5,310 nt of DNA from an uncultured Eubacteriales bacterium (GTDB lineage Bacteria; Bacillota; Clostridia; UMGS1810), in contig CABUQL010000107.1 of the NCBI GenBank assembly GCA_902493665.1, positions 1 through 5,310 of the forward strand. Reading direction: 5' to 3'. Under the pieces are notes generated by a model, which ran no database searches, was not told the DNA's origin, and saw nothing but the letters and a program-made list of their open reading frames with translations. The translations under genes and the position numbers were made by a program. Position 1 is the first letter of the stretch. Every line of letters begins with the position of its first letter. Of this stretch, positions 1 through 4,621 are shown piece by piece.

Positions 1-9
1 CGCTAAGAC

Positions 10-56
10 GGCACAAAAGAGCCAAAAGCCAATATAATTTATGACTCTTTTGTGCC
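10..56. repeat. 12-bp perfect inverted repeat upstream of bioY
   Basis: GGCACAAAAGAG at 10-21 is matched exactly by its reverse complement CTCTTTTGTGCC at 45-56, with a 23-nt spacer. The spacer holds a TATAAT at 33-38. A -35 at the right distance (10-15, GGCACA) would lie in the left arm but matches only 3 of 6 consensus bases. No T-tract follows, so this is not an intrinsic terminator. It could be an operator bracketing the bioY promoter, or an mRNA stem-loop just before the ribosome binding site. It does not resemble the GTTAAC-type half-sites of Firmicutes BirA operators. The repeat is certain; its function is inferred. Confidence 0.6.
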
Positions 57-73
57 TCAAAAAGGAGAAAACA

Positions 74-628
74 ATGAAGACAATGAAAACAAAAGATATC
101 GTTTTTTGCGCGGTTTTTGCCGCACTTACGGCAATAGGAGCATTTTTAAAAGTAGTTATTCCGCCGTTTCCCGTTGTATTTTCAATGCAGACATTTTTTG
201 TTGCGCTCGCAGGTCTTATTTTAGGCGCAAAAAAAAGTGCGGTTTCGGTCGGCGTTTATGTTCTTTTGGGACTTTTGGGAATTCCCGTTTTTACGTCAGG
301 CGGAGGAATAAGCTATGTTTTGCAGCCGACATTCGGATACATATTAGGATTTATTATAGGTGCATATGCGTGCGGAAAAATCGCCGAAAAAAAACAGAGC
401 TTTTTAAACTATGTAATTGCAGGTCTTACAAGCCTTGTTATAGTTTATTTTACAGGAACGGTTTATTTTTATCTTATTAAAAATCTTTACATGGGCGCAA
501 ATGTATCGCTTTGGTTTGTTGTTTTAAACTGCTCTCTCGTGTTTATACCGTTCGATGCAATCTGCACCGTTCTTGCGGCATTTTTGGCACTCAGAATTAA
601 AAAATCATATAAATTTGAGGAAGTGTGA
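74..628 (+). CDS. bioY: BioY family biotin transporter, S component of ECF transporter
   Basis: Substrate-binding membrane subunit for biotin uptake; in this family it works with the shared EcfT and EcfA/A' energy-coupling module, which is not in this window. The 184-aa protein is hydrophobic with about six membrane segments, the usual size for BioY. Family-type stretches are visible: PFPVVFSMQTFFVALAGLIL at residues 31-50, VYVLLGLLGIPVF at 61-73, and QPTFGYILGF at 84-93 followed by a GAY segment. A PFDAICTVLAAFLALR segment near the C-terminus corresponds to the usual PGD..K..LA..LA helix. The ATG at 74 was chosen because GGAG at 64-67 lies 6 nt upstream; an ATG at 83 is an alternative, and the upstream in-frame ATG at 41 sits inside the inverted repeat without an SD. 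The next gene begins 2 nt after the stop, so the two are probably co-transcribed. Confidence 0.92.
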   Translation: MKTMKTKDIVFCAVFAALTAIGAFLKVVIPPFPVVFSMQTFFVALAGLILGAKKSAVSVGVYVLLGLLGIPVFTSGGGISYVLQPTFGYILGFIIGAYACGKIAEKKQSFLNYVIAGLTSLVIVYFTGTVYFYLIKNLYMGANVSLWFVVLNCSLVFIPFDAICTVLAAFLALRIKKSYKFEEV

Positions 629-630
629 GT

Positions 631-1320
631 ATGAAAATCGCAGAAAGACTAAACAAAGATTTTAAAAGCGGAGCGGTAACCGTTGCTTTTTTGGGAGACA
701 GTGTAACAAACGGAGCTTTTGAATCGGGAAGCAAAAAAATGCACAGCGCTTTTGATTTTGAAGCGGTTTATCACAACCGTTTTAAAAAGATGCTCAGTGT
801 TTTGTTTCCCACAGTTCCGGTAAATATCATAAATGCCGGTATCGGCGGCGACAATGCAAAAATGGGACTTGCACGTATGGACAGAGATGTTCTCAGTAAA
901 AATCCCGACCTTACCGTTGTGTGTTTCGGTCTTAATGACGTAAACGGATCTTTGGAAAACTACTTAAATCCGCTTGACGAAATTTTTAAAAATTTTAAAG
1001 AGCGCGGCATTGAAGCGATTTTTATGACACCGAATATGCTAAACACTTACGTTGCGCCGCAATGCGAGGAAACGCTTAAAGAATACGCAGCAAAAACCGC
1101 AGATTTTCAGACAAACGGGAAAATGGATTTGCATATTTCATCTGCAAAAGACCTTGCAAAAAGCCATAATATTCTTGTTGCGGACTGCTATGCAAAATGG
1201 CAGGAAATGTATAAAGCGGGCGTTGATACAACTCAGCTTCTTGCAAACTTAATTAATCACCCGATAAGAGAAATGCATAATCTTTTTGCATATGAATTAG
1301 TTAACACACTTTTTAAATAA
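631..1320 (+). CDS. SGNH/GDSL-type esterase/lipase family hydrolase
   Basis: A 229-aa protein with the SGNH hydrolase blocks in order. Block I is VAFLGDSVTNG, with nucleophile Ser24. Block II is NAGIGGD, with oxyanion glycines near 72-73. Block III is FGLND, with Asn102. The C-terminal block is INHPIREMH, where His210 is the likely catalytic His; the usual DxxHP form is replaced by LINHP. No signal peptide or membrane segment is seen, so it probably acts in the cytoplasm. The family removes acyl or acetyl groups from sugars, lipids or other esters; the substrate cannot be read here. ATG 631 has GAGGAAG at 617-623 as SD, inside the end of bioY. A GTG at 625 overlapping the bioY stop is a less likely start. 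The spacing implies co-transcription and perhaps translational coupling with bioY. No terminator-like hairpin is seen after the stop. Confidence 0.88.
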   Translation: MKIAERLNKDFKSGAVTVAFLGDSVTNGAFESGSKKMHSAFDFEAVYHNRFKKMLSVLFPTVPVNIINAGIGGDNAKMGLARMDRDVLSKNPDLTVVCFGLNDVNGSLENYLNPLDEIFKNFKERGIEAIFMTPNMLNTYVAPQCEETLKEYAAKTADFQTNGKMDLHISSAKDLAKSHNILVADCYAKWQEMYKAGVDTTQLLANLINHPIREMHNLFAYELVNTLFK

Positions 1321-1371
1321 TGTGATTTATTTCAAACATATTAAGAAAATATTACCGTTGCATTTTTAAAG

Positions 1372-1405
1372 TTGAAGCAAGCATTTTTGTCTGATATCAT
1401 ATAAT
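1372..1405 (+). promoter_or_regulatory. Predicted sigma-A promoter of the secreted repeat protein
   Basis: TTGAAG at 1372-1377 is followed after 17 bp by TATCAT at 1395-1400, with TG at 1392-1393 forming an extended -10. An overlapping TATAAT at 1400-1405 is an alternative -10 but has no good -35 at the right spacing. GCATTTTT occurs twice, at 1360-1367 and 1381-1388, around the -35. The promoter suggests the next gene is transcribed separately from bioY and the SGNH gene. Confidence 0.5.
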
Positions 1406-1435
1406 TGCAAATACATAATACCGGAGGGGCAAAAT

Positions 1436-2617
1436 ATGAAGAAGCTTAAAATTTTAACAATTTCCTGTATGGCATTTTTTACCGTTTTACTCGCTTCAAT
1501 ATGCGCTTATGCGTCAAACGGCGATGTTATCGGCAAGGTGTATTCCACCGATATTCTTGCAAAAATTGACGGACTTAATGCGCCGTCTTACAATATAGGC
1601 GGAAAAACGGCAATTGTTATTGAAGAGCTTTGCGACAAGTTAAGTCCTTTAACATATGCCGTAGATGCCGAATATGACGACTCGCTTCGCAGACTCGATG
1701 TATATATGGATTCGTCACAGGGATTTTGGGGCGAAAGTTACAACGAAATAAAGCGCGGCAAAGTCGGACAGATTTTAGGCGATGTTTACGAAACCGATAT
1801 TAAGGTTTTTGTAAACGGATATGAAATAAAAGGTATGAATATCGGAGGAAAAACTGCCGTTGCAATTGAAGATCTCGGTCAAATAGGCGGAGCAAACAAA
1901 GAATTCGGATATTCAAAATATCGTTTTACGGCAACCTGGAATGCCGAAGAAAAAATAATCTCGCTTGATTTTATCGGCGATTACTTGCGTTTTTCAACAC
2001 TTGACTATTCTCCGAATCTTGTATATCATCAAACCAACAATGTGTTAAGTGCGACATTTGACAGAATGAGCACATATCAGTCACGCTTTGGAAACATCAC
2101 ACTTACCGATGATTTTAAGGCAAACCCTGCTATATCAAAGCTTTATTATGATGACGGAAACGAAAAAACAGAAATCGGGTTTACATACGTTAAGCAAAAC
2201 CCCAAAAAGAATCAAATGGAACCTTACGCGGTTTTATATATCACAAACCCCGATGCTTTAAAACAAAAAACAGATGCATTAAGAGGCACTCCCCCGAAAG
2301 CCGAAGAAGTGCTGAAAATGCTTGACGACAAAGTCACTTACGAAACAACGGGAAATCTTGAACTTGAAGATTTTTACGTTCTTACGGTTAAGCTTTTAAA
2401 GGAAACAGACGAGTATAACAACATTGCATACGTTGCCGTTAAAAAGACGGGCGGATACGCAAGAATATATGGAAATTCCACACATTACAACCAAAGCGTG
2501 GTCAAGAAAACAGGTGTAAACACAATTGTTATAGGAATTGCCCCATATAGTGATATGCACGGAAAACCGTCTATGTTAAACTGTGAGTTTGATCTTAATA
2601 ATTACACAATCGGATAA
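1436..2617 (+). CDS. Secreted protein with two copper-amine-oxidase-N-like repeats
   Basis: A 393-aa protein with a Sec signal peptide: KKLK, a hydrophobic core through residue 23, and an AYA-S cleavage site near 26/27. The C at 23 is not in a proper lipobox (ASIC), so a lipoprotein is unlikely. Two copies of a roughly 33-residue motif start at residues 33 and 115, exactly 82 apart: GKVYSTDI...NIGGKTAIVIEEL and GDVYETDI...NIGGKTAVAIEDL. These resemble the 'stalk' (copper amine oxidase N-terminal-like) domains common in exported Clostridia and Bacilli proteins, which are not enzymatic and often mediate surface binding or dimerisation. Residues from about 190 to 393 form a further domain that I do not recognise. 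The start is supported by GGAGGGG at 1423-1429, 6 nt upstream. It is probably monocistronic, with its own promoter and a terminator after the stop. The precise role is unknown. Confidence 0.82.
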   Translation: MKKLKILTISCMAFFTVLLASICAYASNGDVIGKVYSTDILAKIDGLNAPSYNIGGKTAIVIEELCDKLSPLTYAVDAEYDDSLRRLDVYMDSSQGFWGESYNEIKRGKVGQILGDVYETDIKVFVNGYEIKGMNIGGKTAVAIEDLGQIGGANKEFGYSKYRFTATWNAEEKIISLDFIGDYLRFSTLDYSPNLVYHQTNNVLSATFDRMSTYQSRFGNITLTDDFKANPAISKLYYDDGNEKTEIGFTYVKQNPKKNQMEPYAVLYITNPDALKQKTDALRGTPPKAEEVLKMLDDKVTYETTGNLELEDFYVLTVKLLKETDEYNNIAYVAVKKTGGYARIYGNSTHYNQSVVKKTGVNTIVIGIAPYSDMHGKPSMLNCEFDLNNYTIG

Positions 2618-2659
2618 TTATTAAAGAACTAAATACAATATCGTTTTTAAAAATAAATT

Positions 2660-2695
2660 TCGGACTGCATGGATTCCCCCACAGTCCGATTTTTT
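2660..2695 (+). terminator. Intrinsic terminator after the secreted repeat protein
   Basis: TCGGACTG at 2660-2667 pairs with CAGTCCGA at 2682-2689 (8 bp). Three inner pairs are possible (TGG/CCA), and a T-run follows at 2690-2695. It lies about 40 nt after the stop at 2617. Confidence 0.85.
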
Positions 2696-2795
2696 GTTAT
2701 ATTAAAGAATTCTTTGTTTTTATAAAACAAGTGCAAAAATTAATATTTTTTCTTTTTTAAGTTAATAAAAACTTCGTATAATGTAAAAATTTATG

Positions 2796-2824
2796 TTGAC
2801 ACTTCTTGCGTTGTGTGTTAAAAT
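2796..2824 (+). promoter_or_regulatory. Strong sigma-A promoter of tRNA-Leu
   Basis: A perfect -35 TTGACA at 2796-2801, a 17-bp spacer, and -10 TAAAAT at 2819-2824. Transcription should start near 2831, giving a leader of about 38 nt before the tRNA. A second, weaker -10-like TATAAT lies upstream at 2777-2782 without a convincing -35. The rest of 2696-2795 is AT-rich with no gene seen. Confidence 0.85.
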
Positions 2825-2830
2825 GATTAG

Positions 2831-2856
2831 GCGCTAAAGCATTAAACCTTTGGTGC
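2831..2856 (+). other. Hairpin in the tRNA-Leu precursor leader
   Basis: GCGCTAAAG at 2831-2839 can pair with CTTTGGTGC at 2848-2856: nine pairs, two of them G-U, with an 8-nt loop. It begins at the predicted transcription start and ends 12 nt before the mature tRNA 5' end. It may be a stability or processing element, or chance. Confidence 0.4.
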
Positions 2857-2868
2857 AAAATTTAATAT

Positions 2869-2952
2869 GCGGCTGTGGCGGAATTGGCAGACGCGCCAGA
2901 CTTAGGATCTGGTGTCAATGACGTGAAGGTTCAAGTCCTTTCAGCCGCACCA
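2869..2952 (+). tRNA. tRNA-Leu (anticodon UAG)
   Basis: A full cloverleaf can be folded by eye. The acceptor stem is GCGGCTG (2869-2875) with CAGCCGC (2942-2948), discriminator A2949 and encoded CCA at 2950-2952. The anticodon stem CCAGA/TCTGG encloses loop CTTAGGA with anticodon TAG at 2903-2905. The long variable arm (GTC/GAC stem) is typical of class II tRNAs such as Leu. The T-arm is GAAGG, TTCAAGT, CCTTT. It reads CUN codons, CUA best. Residue 37 is G, so it is a TrmD (m1G37) substrate type and not a MiaB substrate. Confidence 0.97.
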
Positions 2953-2954
2953 CG

Positions 2955-2985
2955 TCGGAATGGGCTTTGCTCCATTCCGATTTTT
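2955..2985 (+). terminator. Intrinsic terminator of the tRNA-Leu unit
   Basis: TCGGAATGG at 2955-2963 pairs perfectly with CCATTCCGA at 2972-2980, an extra G-T pair closes the loop side, and TTTTT follows at 2981-2985. It begins 2 nt after the encoded CCA, so the transcript is monocistronic. Confidence 0.92.
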
Positions 2986-3018
2986 ATATGCATAAAAATC
3001 AGTCACTCACACCAACGG

Positions 3019-3052
3019 AAAAAGCCTGCAAGATAAGTCTTGCAGGTTTTTT
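3019..3052. terminator. Bidirectional terminator between convergent genes
   Basis: CCTGCAAGA at 3025-3033 pairs perfectly with TCTTGCAGG at 3038-3046, with a 4-nt loop. T6 at 3047-3052 serves plus-strand transcripts and A5 at 3019-3023 serves minus-strand transcripts. The minus-strand beta-lactamase-like gene ends only 9 nt away (stop at 3056-3058), so this is its terminator and a backup for the tRNA unit. Confidence 0.9.
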
Positions 3053-3055
3053 ATT

Positions 3056-3955
3056 TTACGGAAATACGTTAAATCCCTTTGACCATTTATGCACGCCCAC
3101 GCACTCATACGCTATCTCGCGCATCTTCGGGTATATCTCCATTTGAAGTGTACCGCAGTTTTTAACATGCTGGGCATATATTATTGTTATTCGGTTATCA
3201 AGGTCAATCGAAACAAAACTTCCGTTATACCCTATACAAACAAAACAATTTTCCTCGGTCGTTTCGTTATAAATCACATTATTAATAAGGTTTTTCACAT
3301 TTTCCTTCGACAAAAGGCGGAAATTATGCTTTGAAACTCCGTAATTGCAAAGTGTTTCCGCAAAACGTGCATAGTCGCCGACGCTCGTTATAAGGCATCC
3401 CTCATTTTTGGACATAAGCTCATCAAGGCTTTTAGCGGATTTTATACGTTCACCCTTATCCGTCAGAACATATTGTGCTCCGATACGCTTTCGGTTTGCA
3501 TCGTTCAAGTCAAATGATGTGTTTTTCATATGAAGCGGAACGAAAATGTTTTTTTCAAGGTACTCGTCAAGTGAAATTCCCGTAATCGCTTCAGTAATTC
3601 TGCTTAAGTTTTTGTGATTGCATTTATGCTGCTCAAAATCATATGTTTTTGAATATTCCTTAAGAAATTCTTCAATTGTCATATCATCGCTAAAATCAGA
3701 TAAATATTTGTTTACTTTGTCAGACAGCGAAATTTTGCCTTCTTCGGATAATCTTAAAATAGCGGTGCAGCATACAAGCTTTGCAGCCGAATGCATAAAG
3801 TACAAATCCTTAAACGTTGTCTTTTTTGCGTCCGAAAAACCGTATTTGCGTCTGAAAACATTGTTGTGATTTTCATAAATACAACAGTCGCATCCCGGAA
3901 TATCGTATACCTTATGAAAAGTATCAAGATATTTTGATAACTGAATAAAGTTCAT
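3056..3955 (-). CDS. Serine beta-lactamase-like protein, compact and motif-degenerate
   Basis: A 299-aa protein of the class C beta-lactamase/penicillin-binding-protein-like family (Pfam Beta-lactamase type). The SxxK motif is present as SAAK (Ser56, Lys59), followed by AILRLSEEGKISLSDKVNKYL and, later, ITGISLDEYLEKNIFVPLHM..TSF and GCLITSVGDYARFAETL, all typical of the family. Other motifs are altered. The usual LLTHTSG region is shortened to FLKEYSKTYDFEQ. The YxN position reads KCN (111-113). The C-terminal HTG/KTG motif reads YNG (243-245). No signal peptide is seen, so it is probably cytoplasmic. It may be a non-canonical esterase or amidase or a non-catalytic derivative; antibiotic resistance should not be assumed. 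ATG 3955 was chosen because GGAG lies 6 nt upstream on the minus strand; an ATG at 3967 lacks a proper SD. That SD lies in the first bases of the adjacent 173-bp repeat. Confidence 0.8.
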   Translation of the reverse strand: MNFIQLSKYLDTFHKVYDIPGCDCCIYENHNNVFRRKYGFSDAKKTTFKDLYFMHSAAKLVCCTAILRLSEEGKISLSDKVNKYLSDFSDDMTIEEFLKEYSKTYDFEQHKCNHKNLSRITEAITGISLDEYLEKNIFVPLHMKNTSFDLNDANRKRIGAQYVLTDKGERIKSAKSLDELMSKNEGCLITSVGDYARFAETLCNYGVSKHNFRLLSKENVKNLINNVIYNETTEENCFVCIGYNGSFVSIDLDNRITIIYAQHVKNCGTLQMEIYPKMREIAYECVGVHKWSKGFNVFP

Positions 3956-3997
3956 AAAAATCTCCATTCCGCCGCCCTGCATCGGCAAAAGTATTTA

Positions 3998-4025
3998 ATT
4001 ATATATCTCTTATCAGGCAGGGCAA
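3998..4025 (-). promoter_or_regulatory. Possible minus-strand promoter within repeat copy 1
   Basis: On the minus strand, TTGCCC (4025-4020) is followed after 16 bp by TATAAT (4003-3998). The implied start near 3991 gives a leader of about 36 nt to ATG 3955. Copy 2 has the same -10 (4176-4171) but TTACCC as -35, so the gene-proximal copy has the better -35 (4 of 6 against 3 of 6). The TCTTATCA/TGATAAGA inverted repeat flanks this -35 and could be an operator. Confidence 0.4.
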
Positions 4026-4045
4026 GGAATGATAAGAGATTTTTT
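4006..4045 (+). terminator. Terminator-like hairpin in repeat copy 1 (plus strand)
   Basis: TCTCTTATCA at 4006-4015 pairs perfectly with TGATAAGAGA at 4030-4039, and T6 follows at 4040-4045. The stem is AT-rich with a 14-nt loop, so strength is uncertain. No gene on the plus strand precedes it nearby, so it would only stop stray rightward transcription. On the minus strand no T-run follows the stem. Confidence 0.45.
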
Positions 4046-4129
4046 CGCCCTTGTGCGTTTTGCCGTCAGGCAAAAATTTCGCACGGGCAGCTTTATTCCG
4101 CCGGAGGCTAACGGGAAAGGTACTTTCAC
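4013..4129 (-). other. Candidate 38-codon ORF in repeat copy 1
   Basis: GTG at 4129-4127 has GGAG (4138-4135) 5 nt upstream on the minus strand and reads 38 codons to TGA at 4015-4013. The product would be basic, starting MKVPFPLASGGIKLPVRNF and ending SLIIPCPA. The SD and start lie in a hairpin formed by 4103-4138. A near-identical copy sits in repeat copy 2. It may be a leader peptide, or open by chance within a structured repeat; no coding signature separates the two, so it is not called a gene. Confidence 0.2.
4047..4088. other. Long interrupted hairpin in repeat copy 1
   Basis: The arms run GCCC(TT)GTGCG-TTTTGCC, loop GTCA, GGCAAAA(ATTT)CGCAC-GGGC: 16 base pairs with two bulges. The same hairpin is at 4220-4261 in copy 2. 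Copy 3 breaks off inside its left arm at 4407. Confidence 0.7.
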
Positions 4130-4138
4130 GTTATCTCC
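4103..4138 (-). promoter_or_regulatory. Hairpin covering the SD and GTG at the copy 1/2 junction
   Basis: Read on the minus strand, GGAG pairs with CTCC, TAACG with CGTTA, and GAAAG with CTTTC around a TAC loop, with small mismatches between the blocks (14 pairs). The SD GGAG and the start region of the 38-codon ORF would be inside the stem. The same structure occurs at 4276-4311. At the gene-proximal end (3961-3966) the same SD is followed by ATTTTTATG, so the pairing partner is absent there. Confidence 0.45.
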
Positions 4139-4179
4139 ATTCCGCCGCCCTGTATCGGCAAAAGTATTTAATTATATAC

Positions 4180-4218
4180 CTCTTATCAGGCAGGGTAAGG
4201 AATGATAAGAGATTTTTT
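4180..4218 (+). terminator. Terminator-like hairpin in repeat copy 2 (plus strand)
   Basis: CTCTTATCA (4180-4188) pairs with TGATAAGAG (4203-4211), and T6 follows at 4213-4218. The C at 4179 shortens the stem to 9 bp relative to copy 1. The same structure recurs in copy 3 at 4353-4384 with T6 at 4386-4391. Confidence 0.4.
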
Positions 4219-4302
4219 CGCCCTTGTGCGTTTTGCCGTCAGGCAAAAATTTCGCACGGGCAGCTTTATTCCGCCGGAGGCTAACGGGAAAGGTACTTTC
4301 AC
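4186..4302 (-). other. Candidate 38-codon ORF in repeat copy 2
   Basis: Second copy of the short minus-strand frame: GTG at 4302-4300, SD GGAG at 4311-4308, stop TGA at 4188-4186. It differs from the copy 1 product only in the last residues (IIPYPA instead of IIPCPA). The corresponding frame in copy 3 has lost its start because the copy is truncated. Coding status is unproven. Confidence 0.2.
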
Positions 4303-4416
4303 GTTATCTCCATTCCGCCGCCCTGTATCGGCAAAAGTATTTAATTATATACCTCTTATCAGGCAGGGTAAGGAATGATAAGAGATTTTTTCGCCCTTGT
4401 GCGTTTTCTTAAAAAA

Positions 4417-4445
4417 ATTATACCCCTTACATAAGTTGATGTCAA
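4417..4445 (-). promoter_or_regulatory. Perfect consensus sigma-A promoter facing the repeat array
   Basis: On the minus strand, TTGACA (4445-4440), exactly 17 bp, TATAAT (4422-4417): 12 of 12 consensus bases at optimal spacing. The predicted start near 4410 is within a few bases of the outer end of the array (4407), so the RNA would begin with the array and run leftward about 455 nt to ATG 3955. AT-rich sequence with A-tracts lies upstream, like an UP element. Confidence 0.8.
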
Positions 4446-4460
4446 CAAATCAAAAAGCAT

Positions 4461-4491
4461 TTTGTGGTTTTATTTTTAAATTTGTGGTTTT
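4461..4491. repeat. Two 11-bp direct repeats upstream of the minus-strand promoter
   Basis: TTTGTGGTTTT occurs at 4461-4471 and again at 4481-4491, exactly 20 bp apart (about two helical turns). Relative to the minus-strand start near 4410 they are centred at about -56 and -76, positions suited to a regulator or to an A-tract UP element. Low complexity makes chance possible. Confidence 0.4.
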
Positions 4492-4621
4492 TTCTTTGAT
4501 GATAAAAAATTTAAGGCGCAATGTTCCACGTACTTCAAATACCCGTGCGGACAAAGCCGTGCACAATGCCGCCATGTAAAACGGATTTGTTTTAACGCGG
4601 TAAAAATAATTCTGTTTTCGG
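4492..4621. other. Intergenic stretch with no recognised gene
   Basis: Between the direct repeats and the miaB promoter I see no convincing ORF, RNA gene or terminator. A 60-codon plus-strand frame (4397-4579) begins inside the repeat and lacks an SD. CCGTGC occurs twice (4543-4548 and 4557-4562) without a clear structure. Confidence 0.5.

Larger units (their letters stand above)
3961..4407. repeat. 173-bp tandem repeat array, 2.6 copies
   Basis: Copy 1 is 3961-4133, copy 2 is 4134-4306, and partial copy 3 is 4307-4407 (101 bp), all in direct orientation. Copies 2 and 3 are identical over the shared 101 bp. Copy 1 differs from copy 2 at only three places: C3980/T4153, T4006/C4179 and C4023/T4196. 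Each full unit contains three inverted repeats: a 9-10 bp stem with T6 on the plus strand, a long interrupted GC-rich hairpin, and a hairpin around AACG..CGTT. The array starts at the SD of the beta-lactamase-like gene and ends 10 bp short of the -10 of a consensus minus-strand promoter. The period (173) is not a multiple of 3, which argues against one long coding repeat. The plus-strand open frames seen through it lack ribosome binding sites. I do not recognise the element. Confidence 0.95.

Noticed and set aside
52..480. 142-codon plus-strand frame overlapping bioY
   Set aside because: It is a shadow in another frame, rich in Arg and Cys, with no domain; bioY in the overlapping frame is well supported.
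1052..1252. 66-codon frame inside the SGNH hydrolase gene
   Set aside because: It is a shadow frame within a gene with intact SGNH motifs.
2869..2952. Functional pairing of tRNA-Leu with miaB in the same window
   Set aside because: The tRNA has G at position 37 and a UAG anticodon, whereas MiaB acts on i6A37 of tRNAs reading UNN codons; proximity is not evidence of a link.
3089..3869. Plus-strand open frames of 81 and 83 codons
   Set aside because: They lie antisense within the beta-lactamase-like gene, whose family motifs and SD make it the real coding frame.
3961..4407. CRISPR array
   Set aside because: The repeats are 173 bp and contiguous with no variable spacers, and no cas genes are in the window.
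3961..4407. Insertion sequence or other transposon
   Set aside because: No transposase, terminal inverted repeats or flanking target duplications are visible; the units are plain direct tandem copies.
4051..4412. Two overlapping plus-strand open frames (77 and 62 codons) with near-identical translations through the repeat array
   Set aside because: They are the same repeat read twice, start at TTG without any SD, and the 173-bp period shifts frame between copies; they are artefacts of the tandem repeat.
4397..4579. 60-codon plus-strand frame after the array
   Set aside because: It starts inside the repeat, has no SD, crosses a consensus minus-strand promoter and low-complexity AT-rich sequence, and resembles no protein.
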